A stretch of 64,000 bases of DNA from contig NZ_OY762552.1 of assembly GCF_963666025.1 (NCBI RefSeq), forward strand, positions 2,630,501-2,694,500, given 5' to 3'. A model generated the notes under the pieces. That model was not told where the DNA came from. It searched no databases and saw nothing but the letters and a program-made list of their open reading frames with translations. The stretch comes from an uncultured Methanobacterium sp. Lineage in GTDB: Archaea > Methanobacteriota > Methanobacteria > Methanobacteriales > Methanobacteriaceae. The position numbers and the translations under genes are program-made. Position 1 is the first letter of the stretch. Each line of letters opens with the position of its first letter. This document shows positions 36,820 through 55,325 of the stretch, piece after piece.

Positions 36820-37662
36820 ATGATCAGAAAACCTGCAGTGGCAGGGATGTTCTATGAATCAGATGAAGATTCATTGAAAAAGAGGATTAAATGGTGTTAC
36901 CAGCACAATTTAGGACCTGGAAAACTTCCCGGGAAAATTGGAAGTAAACGGAGTATTAAAGGATTAATCGCTCCACATGCAGGATATGCGTATTCAGGAC
37001 CAGTGGCTGCCTGTTCTTACCTAGAACTGGCCGAAGATGGTATGCCTGAAACCGTAGTTATACTGTGCCCTAACCATACCGGTATAGGATCCGGACTTTC
37101 CACCATGATTGAAGGCTCATGGTTAACTCCCCTGGGGGAAGTGGAAATAGACAGTCAGTTCGCCAGTGAACTGTTAAATTATTATCCTTTACTGGATGAT
37201 GATCCATCTGCCCATCTAAATGAGCACAGCTGTGAAGTGCAACTACCCTTCCTGCAGGAAATCAGCCCTGATTTCCAGTTAGTACCGGTGTGTATGATGA
37301 TGCAGGATCTGGAGACTGCCAGAGAACTGGGAGAGGCCATTACCCACACCGCCCAGAAACTTAAACGGGACACGGTGGTAATTGCCAGTACAGACTTCAC
37401 CCATTACCAGCCCCATGACGTGGCCAAGGCACATGATAAGGAAGTACTTGAAGCCATAGCTGCCATGGATGAACTGGAAATGATGAACCAGATACAGAAG
37501 TTCAACGTGACCATGTGTGGATACGGTCCGGTAGCAGCCACCATTGAAGCATCCAGGGGTATAGGAGCCACTGAAGCCGATATCTTACAGTACGCAACCA
37601 GTGGGGATACTGGTGGAGACTACACTTCCGTGGTGGGATATGCATCTGCAATCTTCAAATAG
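36820..37662 (+). CDS. MEMO1 family protein (AmmeMemoRadiSam protein B)
   Basis: A 280-residue protein with the MEMO signature MIRKPAVAGMFYESD, then GLIAPHAGYAYSGPVAACSY and STDFTHYQPHDVA. The His and Asp residues equivalent to those that line the metal pocket in this dioxygenase-like fold are present (PHAGY and DFTHY), and LNEHSCEVQLPFL is strongly conserved. In archaea it often lies beside mevalonate genes, as here, but its reaction is not established. AAGGGGG precedes the ATG. Confidence 0.92.
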   Translation: MIRKPAVAGMFYESDEDSLKKRIKWCYQHNLGPGKLPGKIGSKRSIKGLIAPHAGYAYSGPVAACSYLELAEDGMPETVVILCPNHTGIGSGLSTMIEGSWLTPLGEVEIDSQFASELLNYYPLLDDDPSAHLNEHSCEVQLPFLQEISPDFQLVPVCMMMQDLETARELGEAITHTAQKLKRDTVVIASTDFTHYQPHDVAKAHDKEVLEAIAAMDELEMMNQIQKFNVTMCGYGPVAATIEASRGIGATEADILQYATSGDTGGDYTSVVGYASAIFK

Positions 37663-37923
37663 TATTTTCAGTATCCAAATAAATTTAAAAAATAAATAAA
37701 GATAAATAAGGATATTTCAATAAGTAATGATAATTCCAATTTAAGATAGTATTTAAATGGCATGTTTAACGGCTAAAAAACTGTTAAAGGCTGATCATAT
37801 AGTAATGACAAATCACAAAAAATTAAACTCATGATATATCATTCGGGAAAAAATAAATTGAAAGGAAGGTTTTAAGGAATAGAAATAAAATTTGCACAGA
37901 TTTAGTGAACGGAGTTCAATCCA

Positions 37924-38955
37924 ATGACAGCTAGGGCATCTGCACCAGGCAAGGCTATTCTTTTTGGAGAACACTCAGTGGTTTACGGGAAACCCGCCAT
38001 TGCAGTGGCAGTTGATAAAAGAGCCAATGTAACAATCCGGGAAGGAACCGATGACAGTATATGTGTCAAAATCCCTGAACTGGATGTTTATGGGGTCATC
38101 GACATAGAAACTGGTTTAATAAGTCAAGATAATGACCTATTAAGTCAAGAAAAATTATTAAGTCAAGAAAATGGCATAGTAAGTCTTAAAAACCAGGATA
38201 CCGTTGATGCAGGGATATTGAAATTCATTAAGAGTGCGTTATTTAGAACCGAACTTGGATCATCACTGGACCACGGTCTGGACATAACCGTGGATCTGGA
38301 AATACCCATAGGAGCAGGACTGGGATCATCAGCAGCCATCACCGTTGCCACCCTGGCCGCAGCTGCACGTTATTACCAGCTGGAACTATCCCTGGAAACC
38401 CTGGCACTTACTGCACACCAGGTAGAATTAGAAGTTCAGGGAGCAGCAAGCCCACTGGACACCACTGTATCAACCCATGGTGGATTTTTATACTTCACTC
38501 GTGAACGTGGAGCAGTGAAAATAAAACCCGCTCTGGAGATGCCACTGGTAGTGGGTTACACCAGCCAACCCGGTAACACAGGTATCCTGGTGCAACAAGT
38601 ACGAAAACTCTGCAACGACCACCCCACCATTATAAAGCCCATTATAGGGCTCATGGGAAACGTGACCAACCAGGCCCGAGAATCCATCACCCAGGGTGAG
38701 GAAGAACGAGTAGGAGAACTGATGAACATCAACCAGGGACTACTGGATTCACTGGGAGTCAATACCGATGAATTATCCCGATTGATCTATCACGCACGCA
38801 GTGCTGGAGCCATAGGTTCCAAACTAACCGGGGCCGGAGGGGGAGGTAGCATGATTGCATACTGCCCTGGGAAAACCAGAGAAGTACTGGAAGAACTCCA
38901 GTCTATTGACAATGCCTTTCAGGTTGGAATATCATCCAAAGGGGTGACCTGGTGA
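37924..38955 (+). CDS. mvk: Mevalonate kinase
   Basis: A 343-residue GHMP kinase that phosphorylates mevalonate in archaeal lipid synthesis. APGKAILFGEHSVVYGKPAIA starts the fold, PIGAGLGSSAAITVA is the ATP loop, and GSKLTGAGGGGSMIAYC is motif 3. Residues about 63-90 contain four loose copies of L-L-S-Q-E (bases 38111-38190), an insertion in a surface loop where relatives are shorter. ipk and fni follow. Confidence 0.95.
   Translation: MTARASAPGKAILFGEHSVVYGKPAIAVAVDKRANVTIREGTDDSICVKIPELDVYGVIDIETGLISQDNDLLSQEKLLSQENGIVSLKNQDTVDAGILKFIKSALFRTELGSSLDHGLDITVDLEIPIGAGLGSSAAITVATLAAAARYYQLELSLETLALTAHQVELEVQGAASPLDTTVSTHGGFLYFTRERGAVKIKPALEMPLVVGYTSQPGNTGILVQQVRKLCNDHPTIIKPIIGLMGNVTNQARESITQGEEERVGELMNINQGLLDSLGVNTDELSRLIYHARSAGAIGSKLTGAGGGGSMIAYCPGKTREVLEELQSIDNAFQVGISSKGVTW
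38111..38190 (+). repeat. In-frame LLSQE-type repeat in mvk
   Basis: TTAAGTCAAGA or a close variant occurs four times within 80 bp, encoding LISQDND, LLSQEK, LLSQENG and IVSLKNQ. The spacing of 18-24 bp keeps the frame. Confidence 0.8.
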
Positions 38956-39082
38956 TTAATAAATACTGGGTGCTTAATTTACAAAAAAGGTGAATCAATA
39001 ACGGTTGTATGCATACCTGTGATTAATAGATTAATGGTGATTATAAATTGATATGGATTGATAAATTGATACGAGGTAGTTC

Positions 39083-39880
39083 ATGATTATCCTGAAACTG
39101 GGTGGAAGTGTAATCACCCGCAAAGACGCTACAAAACCCACCCTGGACCCGGTGAATCTGGATAGAATTTCCCAGGAAATAGCCCGGGCTGGTACCAGAA
39201 AACTTATCATAATCCACGGGGCCGGAAGTTTCGGCCATATACACGCCAGGAAATATGAAATAGGAAGCCCCATAACTACTCCAGAAGAACTGGAGCGTAA
39301 AAGAATGGGATTCACCCTAACCCAGAACTCGGTTAAAAATCTCAACCATTTCGTATGCCACTACCTGCTGCAATATCAAATTCCAGCAGTGGCAGTACCC
39401 CCTTCATCATTCATAATAACTGAAAATAAACGGATCAAATCAGCAAACTTGGAAATAGTGGAAAAATACCTGGAAATGGGATTGGTACCAGTACTATACG
39501 GAGATGTGGTCATGGATACCGATGAAAATATCCAGATGGCAGTGGTATCCGGTGACCAGCTGGTGAACTACCTGTCAAAGGAACTGCAGCCTGAGCGGAT
39601 CATCCTGGGCTCAGACGTGGATGGAATATACGACAGTGACCCCAAAACACATTCCCAGGCCCAGCTTCTGGAGGAAGTAAACTCCATGGAAGATCTTAAA
39701 TTCCTGGAGGGCGCACGAACCGTTGATGTAACCGGGGGAATGGCCGGTAAACTGACAGAACTACTGGAATTAGCCGGGAAGGGAATCGAATCAGAACTGA
39801 TAAATGTCGGTTGTGAAGGATTACTGGAAAGTGCACTTAAGGGTGAAAAAGTCAGGGGAACAATTATAAGTAAAAAATAA
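39083..39880 (+). CDS. ipk: Isopentenyl phosphate kinase
   Basis: A 265-residue amino-acid-kinase-fold enzyme that makes IPP from isopentenyl phosphate, the last step of the archaeal mevalonate route. MIILKLGGSVITRKDA is the ATP-binding start, and IIHGAGSFGH holds the catalytic His. VSGDQLVNYL and GSDVDGIYDSDP bind nucleotide. It lies between mvk and fni. Confidence 0.95.
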   Translation: MIILKLGGSVITRKDATKPTLDPVNLDRISQEIARAGTRKLIIIHGAGSFGHIHARKYEIGSPITTPEELERKRMGFTLTQNSVKNLNHFVCHYLLQYQIPAVAVPPSSFIITENKRIKSANLEIVEKYLEMGLVPVLYGDVVMDTDENIQMAVVSGDQLVNYLSKELQPERIILGSDVDGIYDSDPKTHSQAQLLEEVNSMEDLKFLEGARTVDVTGGMAGKLTELLELAGKGIESELINVGCEGLLESALKGEKVRGTIISKK

Positions 39881-43677
<3,797 letters not shown>

Positions 43678-43687
43678 AAAAACCCTA

Positions 43688-43741
43688 AATCATTATTTTT
43701 TTAATTTTTTACCTATTTTTTTACTTAAGTAAATTTTTTTA
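43688..43741 (+). terminator. Oligo-T terminator after idsA
   Basis: Three T tracts (TTATTTTTTTAATTTTTT, TATTTTTTTA and AATTTTTTTA) lie within 54 bp directly after the idsA stop, the pattern of archaeal intrinsic termination. Confidence 0.65.
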
Positions 43742-43778
43742 TCTGGTCCGTAAATGACCAAAAACGAAGTGATTATCA

Positions 43779-46986
<3,208 letters not shown>

Positions 46987-46997
<11 letters not shown>

Positions 46998-47012
46998 CTT
47001 ATGCGTTTTTTT
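46987..47012 (+). terminator. Terminator overlapping the gltX stop codon
   Basis: CGCATAAGT (46987-46995) pairs with ACTTATGCG (46997-47005), followed at once by seven T. The hairpin contains the last sense codons and the TAA stop of gltX. Confidence 0.75.
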
Positions 47013-47451
47013 CTTATTTTAATGCGGTTCTTCCTATTTTTAAATGATTTTATCAATTATTTGAATAATTAAATTGATAACGTAATAAATAATATCGTGA
47101 TAATTGATAAATCTCTTTTTTGTGTTGAAATAACAAGAAATCTAATTGAAATTTAGGGTCTTAGACTAAGGTTAAGAACTAAAAATATGAAATGCCCGTA
47201 ATTCAACTAAAAATATCTTTTTTTGGGAATTATTTCTAACAATGTGAAGTGATTCACTAAAATCTGGTTAAATCATTAATGTCTGTGATGTTAAGTTTTA
47301 ACTGTTAATAAAATCATATTAATACACAGTACAAAGAATGAAAATCCCCTATTAATTCCATAACAACTGATTAAACCAGTAACAACCGTTAAACTCATAG
47401 TAAACCATTACGCTCATAATAATATAATCCCTTCGAAAAGGTGATCTACCA
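46998..47451. other. Spacer between gltX and the AAA ATPase gene
   Basis: About 450 bp. The left end is the gltX terminator, and the right end has a TATA-like AATAATATAA and an AAAGGTGAT ribosome site. The AT-rich middle shows no ORF, tRNA or strong stem. Confidence 0.6.
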
Positions 47452-48798
<1,347 letters not shown>

Positions 48799-49165
48799 AC
48801 ATCTGGAACCTACCAGTAAACATTCGGTTGGTAAATATCCTGTTGGTAAATATCCAATCCTTAAAACATCCCATAGTCATTAATAAGAGTCAATAGACAG
48901 ATTTGCATGTATTACCACCAATGAAAATCGATGTAACTAACAATTATCGCATCTACAAAATATGAATTGATCATACCACTTGAAAGCAGATTATCACAAA
49001 CGCAAATCCAGTAAAGATTGAATAAGGCATATTAACGGCCATATGTTCAGTTATAATTAGTTTAAGAGCTTTTATTCCCTTAATAGTTCCGTGGGAAAAT
49101 CTTTTTAAGCGGCTATTAACAATATAAGAGAGGTTGAAATCACTACATTAAGAGGATGATTATAT
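48799..49165. other. Spacer before purA
   Basis: About 370 bp. GTTGGTAAATATCC is repeated in tandem near 48828-48858, and TACCAGTAAACAT-like units precede it. A GAGGATGAT ribosome site lies before purA at 49152. Nothing else is supported. Confidence 0.6.
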
Positions 49166-50188
49166 ATGACATGCAACATTTTAGTAGGCGGAGGTTGGGG
49201 TGATGAAGGTAAGGGTAAGTGTATTACCTACCTTTGTTACCAGGACAAACCGGAAATCATTGCCCGGGCCGGAGTAGGGCCCAATGCAGGCCATTCGGTG
49301 GAGTTTAACGGAGAAAAATACGGACTAAGGATGATCCCATCAGGATTTGTCCATACCGGAGCAAGACTCCTCATAGGAGCCGGTGTACTGGTTGACTCAA
49401 CTGTCTTCCACCACGAACTGGACTACCTCAACAAATACCAAGTAAAAAATAGAACCTTCGCTGATTATCGCTGTGCCATAATCGAAGAAGAACACAAAGA
49501 ACAGGATAAAGGCTCAGACCATCTTTTCAAGAAGATCGGAAGTACTGGAACTGGATGTGGACCAGCCAACCGTGACCGGGCACTACGAACCATAAAACTG
49601 GCTGGTGATCTTGATTCCATGGAAGGATACACCACCGACGTGCCACTGGAAGTGAACACTGCCCTGGATGAAGGAAGAGATGTTTTCATTGAAGGATCCC
49701 AGGGATTCGGATTATCTTTATACTACGGAACTTACCCCTTTGTAACCAGTAAAGACACTACTGCCTCCTCAGCAGCAGCAGATGTTGGTGTAGGACCCAC
49801 TCGTATTGATGATGTTATTGTTGTTTTCAAATCCTACATAACCCGTGTTGGAGAAGGACCATTCCCATCAGAGATCACCCAGGGTGAAGCTGAAGAAATG
49901 GATATAGAAGAATACGGGACAGTCACCGGACGAAGAAGAAGAGTTGGGCTCTTTGATATGGACCTTGCTCGTGAATCCTGCATGATCAACGGTGCAACCC
50001 AGATAGCACTAACCTGCGTTGACCGATTATACCCCTCCTGCGAACGGGTAACTGAATACTCAGACCTTTCTGCTGAAGTCAAACAGTTCGTACAGGAAAT
50101 CCAGGACGAAACCAAAGTACCGGTAACCATAATCAGTACCGGACCCGACCTGAAAGATACTATAGACCTCCGTGATGAATTAATGTAA
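49166..50188 (+). CDS. purA: Adenylosuccinate synthetase, short archaeal form
   Basis: A 340-residue enzyme joining IMP and aspartate with GTP, the first step from IMP to AMP. The GTP loop GGGWGDEGKGK at 8-18, GPNAGHSVEFNGEKYGLRMIPSG, STGTGCGPANRDRA and IEGSQGFGLSLYYGTYPFVTS are conserved. Bacterial forms are about 430 residues; the archaeal type lacks inserts, as here. It stands alone, with a hairpin terminator after it. Confidence 0.96.
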   Translation: MTCNILVGGGWGDEGKGKCITYLCYQDKPEIIARAGVGPNAGHSVEFNGEKYGLRMIPSGFVHTGARLLIGAGVLVDSTVFHHELDYLNKYQVKNRTFADYRCAIIEEEHKEQDKGSDHLFKKIGSTGTGCGPANRDRALRTIKLAGDLDSMEGYTTDVPLEVNTALDEGRDVFIEGSQGFGLSLYYGTYPFVTSKDTTASSAAADVGVGPTRIDDVIVVFKSYITRVGEGPFPSEITQGEAEEMDIEEYGTVTGRRRRVGLFDMDLARESCMINGATQIALTCVDRLYPSCERVTEYSDLSAEVKQFVQEIQDETKVPVTIISTGPDLKDTIDLRDELM

Positions 50189-50497
50189 AAATCAGGGTTA
50201 AATCCCTAATTAAATTGGGGTTGAAACACCCCTAAATTACTAATTTTTTTATTCTCGATTTATTTCAATAAGTTGTCTATTTTAATTACTTATCCATTTC
50301 ACTAATTTTACCCGTTTATCTAATCTCAAATTCCATATTAAGATTATATATTAACTCAAATGGGTTTCTCAGGGTAATATTTACTCAGGTGGGGTTCTCA
50401 CGTTAATGTTTACTCAATGGTTAATTACTCCTGAGTACAAAGATATTATAAAGATTACATTTTTAGGAATTAAATTACATTTTTAGGAGGGTGACGA
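50189..50497. other. Spacer after purA with duplicated ribosome site
   Basis: It contains the purA terminator, an imperfect tandem repeat around GGTTCTCA...TAAT.TTTACTCA (about 50360-50415), and ATTACATTTTTAGGA at 50454-50468 repeated at 50474-50488, where the second copy runs into the AGGAGGGTGACG ribosome site of the next gene. Confidence 0.65.
50195..50250 (+). terminator. Terminator after purA
   Basis: AGGG/CCCT forms a first stem just after the stop. GGGGT (50217-50221) pairs with ACCCC (50228-50232), and a seven-T run follows at 50244-50250. Confidence 0.7.
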
Positions 50498-50794
50498 ATG
50501 CTGGAGATAACCGTCCATGAAATACGAGGGCACTGTCCAGTTTACAAAGAAGGGGACCGTATGGTTTTCAGGGATCCTGAAATAGATCTGGATAAAACTG
50601 ATGCCCTCTGCACCCACGCACTATCCACTATTCTACACTATACTACTATTTTAGAGCATGACTGGATACCACTAAGCTTAGGATTGACCAAAGAAGGTGA
50701 TGAGGACCATGCTTACATGCAGTGTGTTGATCCTGGAAAACCTTACACTGATGGCGGTACAGTAATCTTCAAATGCAGAAAATTGGAGGAATGA
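50498..50794 (+). CDS. TIGR04076 family small protein
   Basis: A 98-residue soluble protein with the family start VHEIRGHCPVYKEGDRMVF and several conserved Cys (CPVY, LCTHAL, MQCVDPG and FKCRKLE). Members of this family are common in anaerobes; the role is unknown. A strong AGGAGGGTG site precedes the ATG. It lies upstream of a DUF166 gene without a clear operon link. Confidence 0.8.
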   Translation: MLEITVHEIRGHCPVYKEGDRMVFRDPEIDLDKTDALCTHALSTILHYTTILEHDWIPLSLGLTKEGDEDHAYMQCVDPGKPYTDGGTVIFKCRKLEE

Positions 50795-50835
50795 AAAAAA
50801 TTCTACTCTGATTCATTTTACTCTGATTCATCTTT

Positions 50836-50953
50836 GAGGAAACATGAAAAAATCCTACCTCATTTAGGAAACATAAAAAACCCTCTCTCATGATTTATTT
50901 AGAGGAAACATGAAAAAAGCTTACTCCTTGATTCATTGGAGGAAACATGAAAA
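50836..50953 (+). repeat. Repeated copies of a ribosome site and start codon
   Basis: AGGAAACATGAAAA or a near variant occurs at about 50837, 50865 (ATAA instead of ATGA), 50903 and 50939. Only the last copy is the real start of the DUF166 gene (ATG 50947). CTGATTCATT-like sequence is repeated between them. Confidence 0.8.
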
Positions 50954-51843
50954 TTTACCTTCTAATTTCAGGTAAGTATGGAGCCCGGGTGGTTAACAAC
51001 CTGGCTGAACACGGGATGGCCAGTAACATAGTGGGAATGGAAGAATTCCCCCAGGACCTACCGGAGTTCATAGAGGATTTCACCAGTTACATCCCCAGAA
51101 ATTTACCCCCCGCAGATCTCATCATTGCTGTGGGACTATCCGGTGATATTAACATGATAGTCCCCTATATAGCCATGGAAACCGGTGCAAAATCTGCCAT
51201 AATACCGGTGTACGATCCCCAGCAGATGCCCCCTGGACTGCAGAAGGAGATTAAAGACTCCGCCCCCGATGTCCGGATCGTTTTCCCCAAACCATTCTGT
51301 TCCCTGGAACCAGTAGGTGATGCCCCCATAGATGAGTTTGCCATCAGGTTCGGCAAACCAGTCCTGTTTATCAAGTCCGATAATTACATTAAAAAGGTTG
51401 ATGTTTTAAGGGGTGCGCCCTGCGGTTCCACAGATTACATTGCCAAAGGACTGTGGAGTACACCAGTGGAGGAAGCAGAATCGAGTGCCACCCAGAAACT
51501 CCACAACTATCCCTGCAATGCCAGCACCGACACTGACCCTGTAGTGGGTGACACTAGCATGCACATGGCTAGCTACCAGATAAAAGAAGCAATTAAAAGG
51601 GGTCTGGGCTTTGCCATAAAAACCGCAGTGGTGGATAAAGAAAAATGCAACCCATTAAAGTGCCAGGAGGAGTGCATCAGAAGCTGCCCCCAGGTACTCA
51701 TTGGACTGGATACCATAACCCTTAACCCGGACAATATGGCAGAAATAGACCCTGCCACATGTGGATACTGTGAAATATGTGTCAGGGAGTGTCCATTGGA
51801 TGCTATTGAAATTAAAAGTGGAAGGTTTGAACTGGTAAAGTGA
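50947..51843 (+). CDS. DUF166 protein with C-terminal ferredoxin domain (copy 1)
   Basis: A 298-residue protein. Residues 1-200 are the DUF166 domain, with MKIYLLISGKYGARVVNNLA, VFPKPFCSLEPVG, RGAPCGST and LHNYPCNAS; conserved cysteines suggest bound metal or redox chemistry. The C-terminus has ferredoxin-like cysteines (CQEECIRSCP and CGYCEICVRECP). DUF166 is nearly limited to methanogens and its reaction is not established; some entries call it a thymidylate synthase, which the sequence does not support. A close paralogue lies at 53212-54114. Confidence 0.85.
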   Translation: MKIYLLISGKYGARVVNNLAEHGMASNIVGMEEFPQDLPEFIEDFTSYIPRNLPPADLIIAVGLSGDINMIVPYIAMETGAKSAIIPVYDPQQMPPGLQKEIKDSAPDVRIVFPKPFCSLEPVGDAPIDEFAIRFGKPVLFIKSDNYIKKVDVLRGAPCGSTDYIAKGLWSTPVEEAESSATQKLHNYPCNASTDTDPVVGDTSMHMASYQIKEAIKRGLGFAIKTAVVDKEKCNPLKCQEECIRSCPQVLIGLDTITLNPDNMAEIDPATCGYCEICVRECPLDAIEIKSGRFELVK

Positions 51844-51918
51844 ATTTTATATTAAAACTGTAAAATTTGAACTAAAAATGTGAAGGGATCACCTAGTTCT
51901 GTTAACGGAAGTTGATTT

Positions 51919-52529
51919 GTGATGATTGTAAAACATTTAGGATCCACACCTGCAATTGATGAAAGTGCATTTATTGCTCCGACCGCTTCGGTCTGTGGTG
52001 ATGTAAAAATTGGTAAAAATGCAAGAGTCATGCATGGTGCATCTATTGTTGCCGAAGGGGGTTCTGTTGAGATTGGTGATAACTGTGTTATCCTGGAAAA
52101 TGCTGTCCTCAGAAGCACCAGGAAACATTCTTTAAAAATAGGTAACCATGTATTAATTGGACCAAACTCGCATGTTGTAGGCTGTACAGTTGAAGAAATG
52201 TTTTCATAGCAACAGGGGCCTCAATCTTCCATGGAGCAAGATTATGTAAGAATTCTGAGGTCCGTATAAATGGAGTTGTCCATATAAAAACCTTAATACC
52301 TTCTAATGTAACTGTGCCCATTGGTTGGGTTGCTGTGGGGGATCCTGCAAGAATACTGCCTTCGGATAAACATGATGAAATCTGGGAGCTTCAAAAACCC
52401 TTAAATTTTCCAGAATACGTTTATGGAATTGATAGGAAAGCAAATGGGGAATCAAACATGCCAGAAATTTTAAAAATCATGACAGATTCCCTGAAAAGTC
52501 ATAGTGATGATGAGGTTATCCATGAGTAA
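51919..52529 (+). pseudogene. Gamma-carbonic-anhydrase-like hexapeptide protein, frameshifted
   Basis: Frame 1 (51919-52209) encodes KHLGSTPAIDESAFIAPTAS and hexapeptide turns, then stops after VEEMFS. From about 52200 the +1 frame continues the same protein (FIATGASIFHGARL, INGVVHIKT and VPIGWVAVGDPARILP) to 52529. One missing base after ATG at 52198-52200 explains the break; the family normally reads E-x-x-V-F-I-A-T-G-A. His residues of the gamma class are partly visible. The gene may be truly broken or this may be a sequencing indel; the long intact downstream frame favours an error or a very recent loss. Confidence 0.85.
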
Positions 52530-52777
52530 AGTAAGATTTTTTATCTCTCACCTATTTTTGGACTAACCTATTTTTAAACAATATGTTTTAAGGGGAAAAA
52601 CATGTTTTAAGGATTGCTGACAAAAATATAAGCGGACAGGTTATCCAGTATTTTAGTAACAGTTCTTGACAACTCCCAGAACTGTTCGTAAACTCAGAAC
52701 TGTTCGTAACAAATATTATATGGATTTAAATGGAATAATTCAAGCAGGTAACTGAGATAATTCAAGCAGGTGATATA
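52530..52777. other. Spacer before a small winged-helix gene
   Basis: About 250 bp. Two short direct repeats occur: AGAACTGTTCGTAA (near 52677 and 52698) and AATTCAAGCAGGT (near 52737 and 52759), the second of which abuts the ribosome site of the following gene. Confidence 0.55.
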
Positions 52778-52957
52778 ATGGATAATAAAGAAAAGGTAAT
52801 TAAAGCTTTCAAAGAATCTGAAGAACCTTTAAACGCCACAAAAGTCAGCCAGATATCTGGTGTGGAGAAAAAAGAAGTTGACAAGATCATGAAAGAACTT
52901 AAAAAAGATGAAACTATCATTTCTCCTAAAAGGTGCTACTGGGCATTAAATGAATAG
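52778..52957 (+). CDS. Small winged-helix protein (59 residues)
   Basis: The product starts MDNKEKVIKAFKESEEPLNA and continues with TKVSQISGVEKKEVDKIMKE as the helix-turn-helix and CYWALNE as the closing strand. This is the size and shape of methanogen one-domain winged-helix proteins of unknown target. AGGTGATAT precedes the ATG. It lies between the broken gamma-CA gene and the second DUF166 gene. Confidence 0.8.
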   Translation: MDNKEKVIKAFKESEEPLNATKVSQISGVEKKEVDKIMKELKKDETIISPKRCYWALNE

Positions 52958-53211
52958 AGTAACCCAAAACAACTATTATTAATCTTTTTTTTCATTTACC
53001 TAGTTTTAAAACTAAGCAATTTAAACTATAAATTTTATATTTTGACTTTTTTCTAAGAAGTTCCATCATAACAAAACACAGAATAACAAAATCATCAGAA
53101 CAATAACAAATCATTGGAACAATATCAACTAATTTATTAAGGACTTTAAATAAGGATTAATTAACTGATTAAGTGTTCTTTTAACTGAATTGTTTTAATT
53201 AAAATGGGCAG

Positions 53212-54114
<903 letters not shown>

Positions 54115-54249
54115 AACATTAATTATTAAATTGGATATTTAGGTGTTAAATTAACATTAAAGCGTTAGATTAAATATTAATAGTCAATTGAACACTAAAC
54201 TGTTTAGGATTGGAACATTAAAGAAATTCACACTCAAAAGTGATAAAAA

Positions 54250-55017
54250 ATGAATGGTAAGGTAATCTTTTTAGGAGCTGGCCCTGGCGACCCGGAACTA
54301 CTAACTATCAAAGCCGCTAAAGTTATTGAAAACGCAGATGTAATCATATATGCTGGATCCCTGGTAAACCCTGAGGTCCTATCAGGAGCCAAAGAAGGGG
54401 CCCAGATCCACAACAGCGCCCACATGAATCTGGATGAAATTGTCCAAATGATGGAAAAATCCACCAATGAAGGGAAGCTGGTTGCCCGGGTGCACACCGG
54501 TGACCCGGCTATCTACGGGGCAATTGCTGAGCAGATACAGTACCTTAAAGTTAAAAATATCCATTACGAAATCATCCCTGGTGTAAGTTCCCTGTTTGCC
54601 TCTGCAGCGGCACTTGAAGCAGAATTAACCCAACCTGAAGTTTCCCAGACAGTTATAATTACCCGTCCCTCTGGCCGCACACCCAAACCAGAACGGGAGG
54701 CCATTTTCCGTCTGGCAGAGCACCAGGCCACCATGTGTATATTCCTGGGAGTCCACATGATCGGTAAAGTAGTATCAGAACTTTTAACCTTCTACGACCC
54801 CGGGACTCCAGTGGCTGTGGTTCAGAAGGCCAGCTGGGATGATGAAAAAATAGTCAGGGGTACCCTTGAAGATATAGTTGACCAGGTACAGGATGCCGGT
54901 ATCACCAAGACCGCTCTTATTGTGGTGGGAGATGTGCTTGGTACAGATGCAGTGACTCCATCCAAACTCTATGATGCCCACTTCACACATGAGTACCGGA
55001 AGGGTGAAGGAGAATAG
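54250..55017 (+). CDS. cbiF: Cobalt-precorrin-4 C11-methyltransferase
   Basis: A 255-residue SAM-dependent tetrapyrrole methylase for the corrin ring of cobamides, which methanogens need for methyl transfer. VIFLGAGPGDPELLTIKAA is the N-terminal signature. HTGDPAIYGAIAEQ, EIIPGVSSLFASAAALEAEL and TRPSGRTP are typical for CbiF/CobM. No other cobamide gene is nearby. Confidence 0.95.
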   Translation: MNGKVIFLGAGPGDPELLTIKAAKVIENADVIIYAGSLVNPEVLSGAKEGAQIHNSAHMNLDEIVQMMEKSTNEGKLVARVHTGDPAIYGAIAEQIQYLKVKNIHYEIIPGVSSLFASAAALEAELTQPEVSQTVIITRPSGRTPKPEREAIFRLAEHQATMCIFLGVHMIGKVVSELLTFYDPGTPVAVVQKASWDDEKIVRGTLEDIVDQVQDAGITKTALIVVGDVLGTDAVTPSKLYDAHFTHEYRKGEGE

Positions 55018-55029
55018 TTAATGGTGGTT

Positions 55030-55047
55030 CTCTTTTAATTAAAAGAG
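55030..55047. terminator. Palindromic terminator after cbiF
   Basis: CTCTTTTAATTAAAAGAG is a perfect 18-base palindrome 13 bp after the cbiF stop; T-rich sequence flanks it on both strands. Confidence 0.65.
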
Positions 55048-55147
55048 GGTTATTCTTAGATTAAATGTATGCTTCGGATTTTTTTAAATTCTTTTTTTAT
55101 TTTAAGCATTTCTCATAAAATTAAGAGTGTTTACTTTTTTAAAATGA

Positions 55148-55205
55148 ATTAGTTTATGAGAATTAGTTTATGAGAATTAGTTTATGAGAATTAGTTTTTA
55201 TGAGA
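55148..55205. repeat. 14-bp tandem repeat, four units
   Basis: ATTAGTTTATGAGA occurs three times exactly (55148, 55162 and 55176), with a fourth 16-bp unit at 55190 that has two extra T. Confidence 0.9.
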
Positions 55206-55325
55206 ATTTTAATTGAAAATAGGATAATACATGAGAATAAACCCGGATTATTAAATTAAAAACCAGAATTAAATTAAAATCAGAATGAGATGAAATCAGA
55301 TTAATTAAAATAAGGGAGTTTATGT

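Larger units (their letters stand above)
55018..55325. other. Convergent spacer with terminator and tandem repeat
   Basis: About 310 bp between convergent cbiF and a glycosyltransferase gene. It holds a perfect palindrome and a 14-bp repeat, listed separately, and otherwise AT-rich DNA. Confidence 0.6.
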
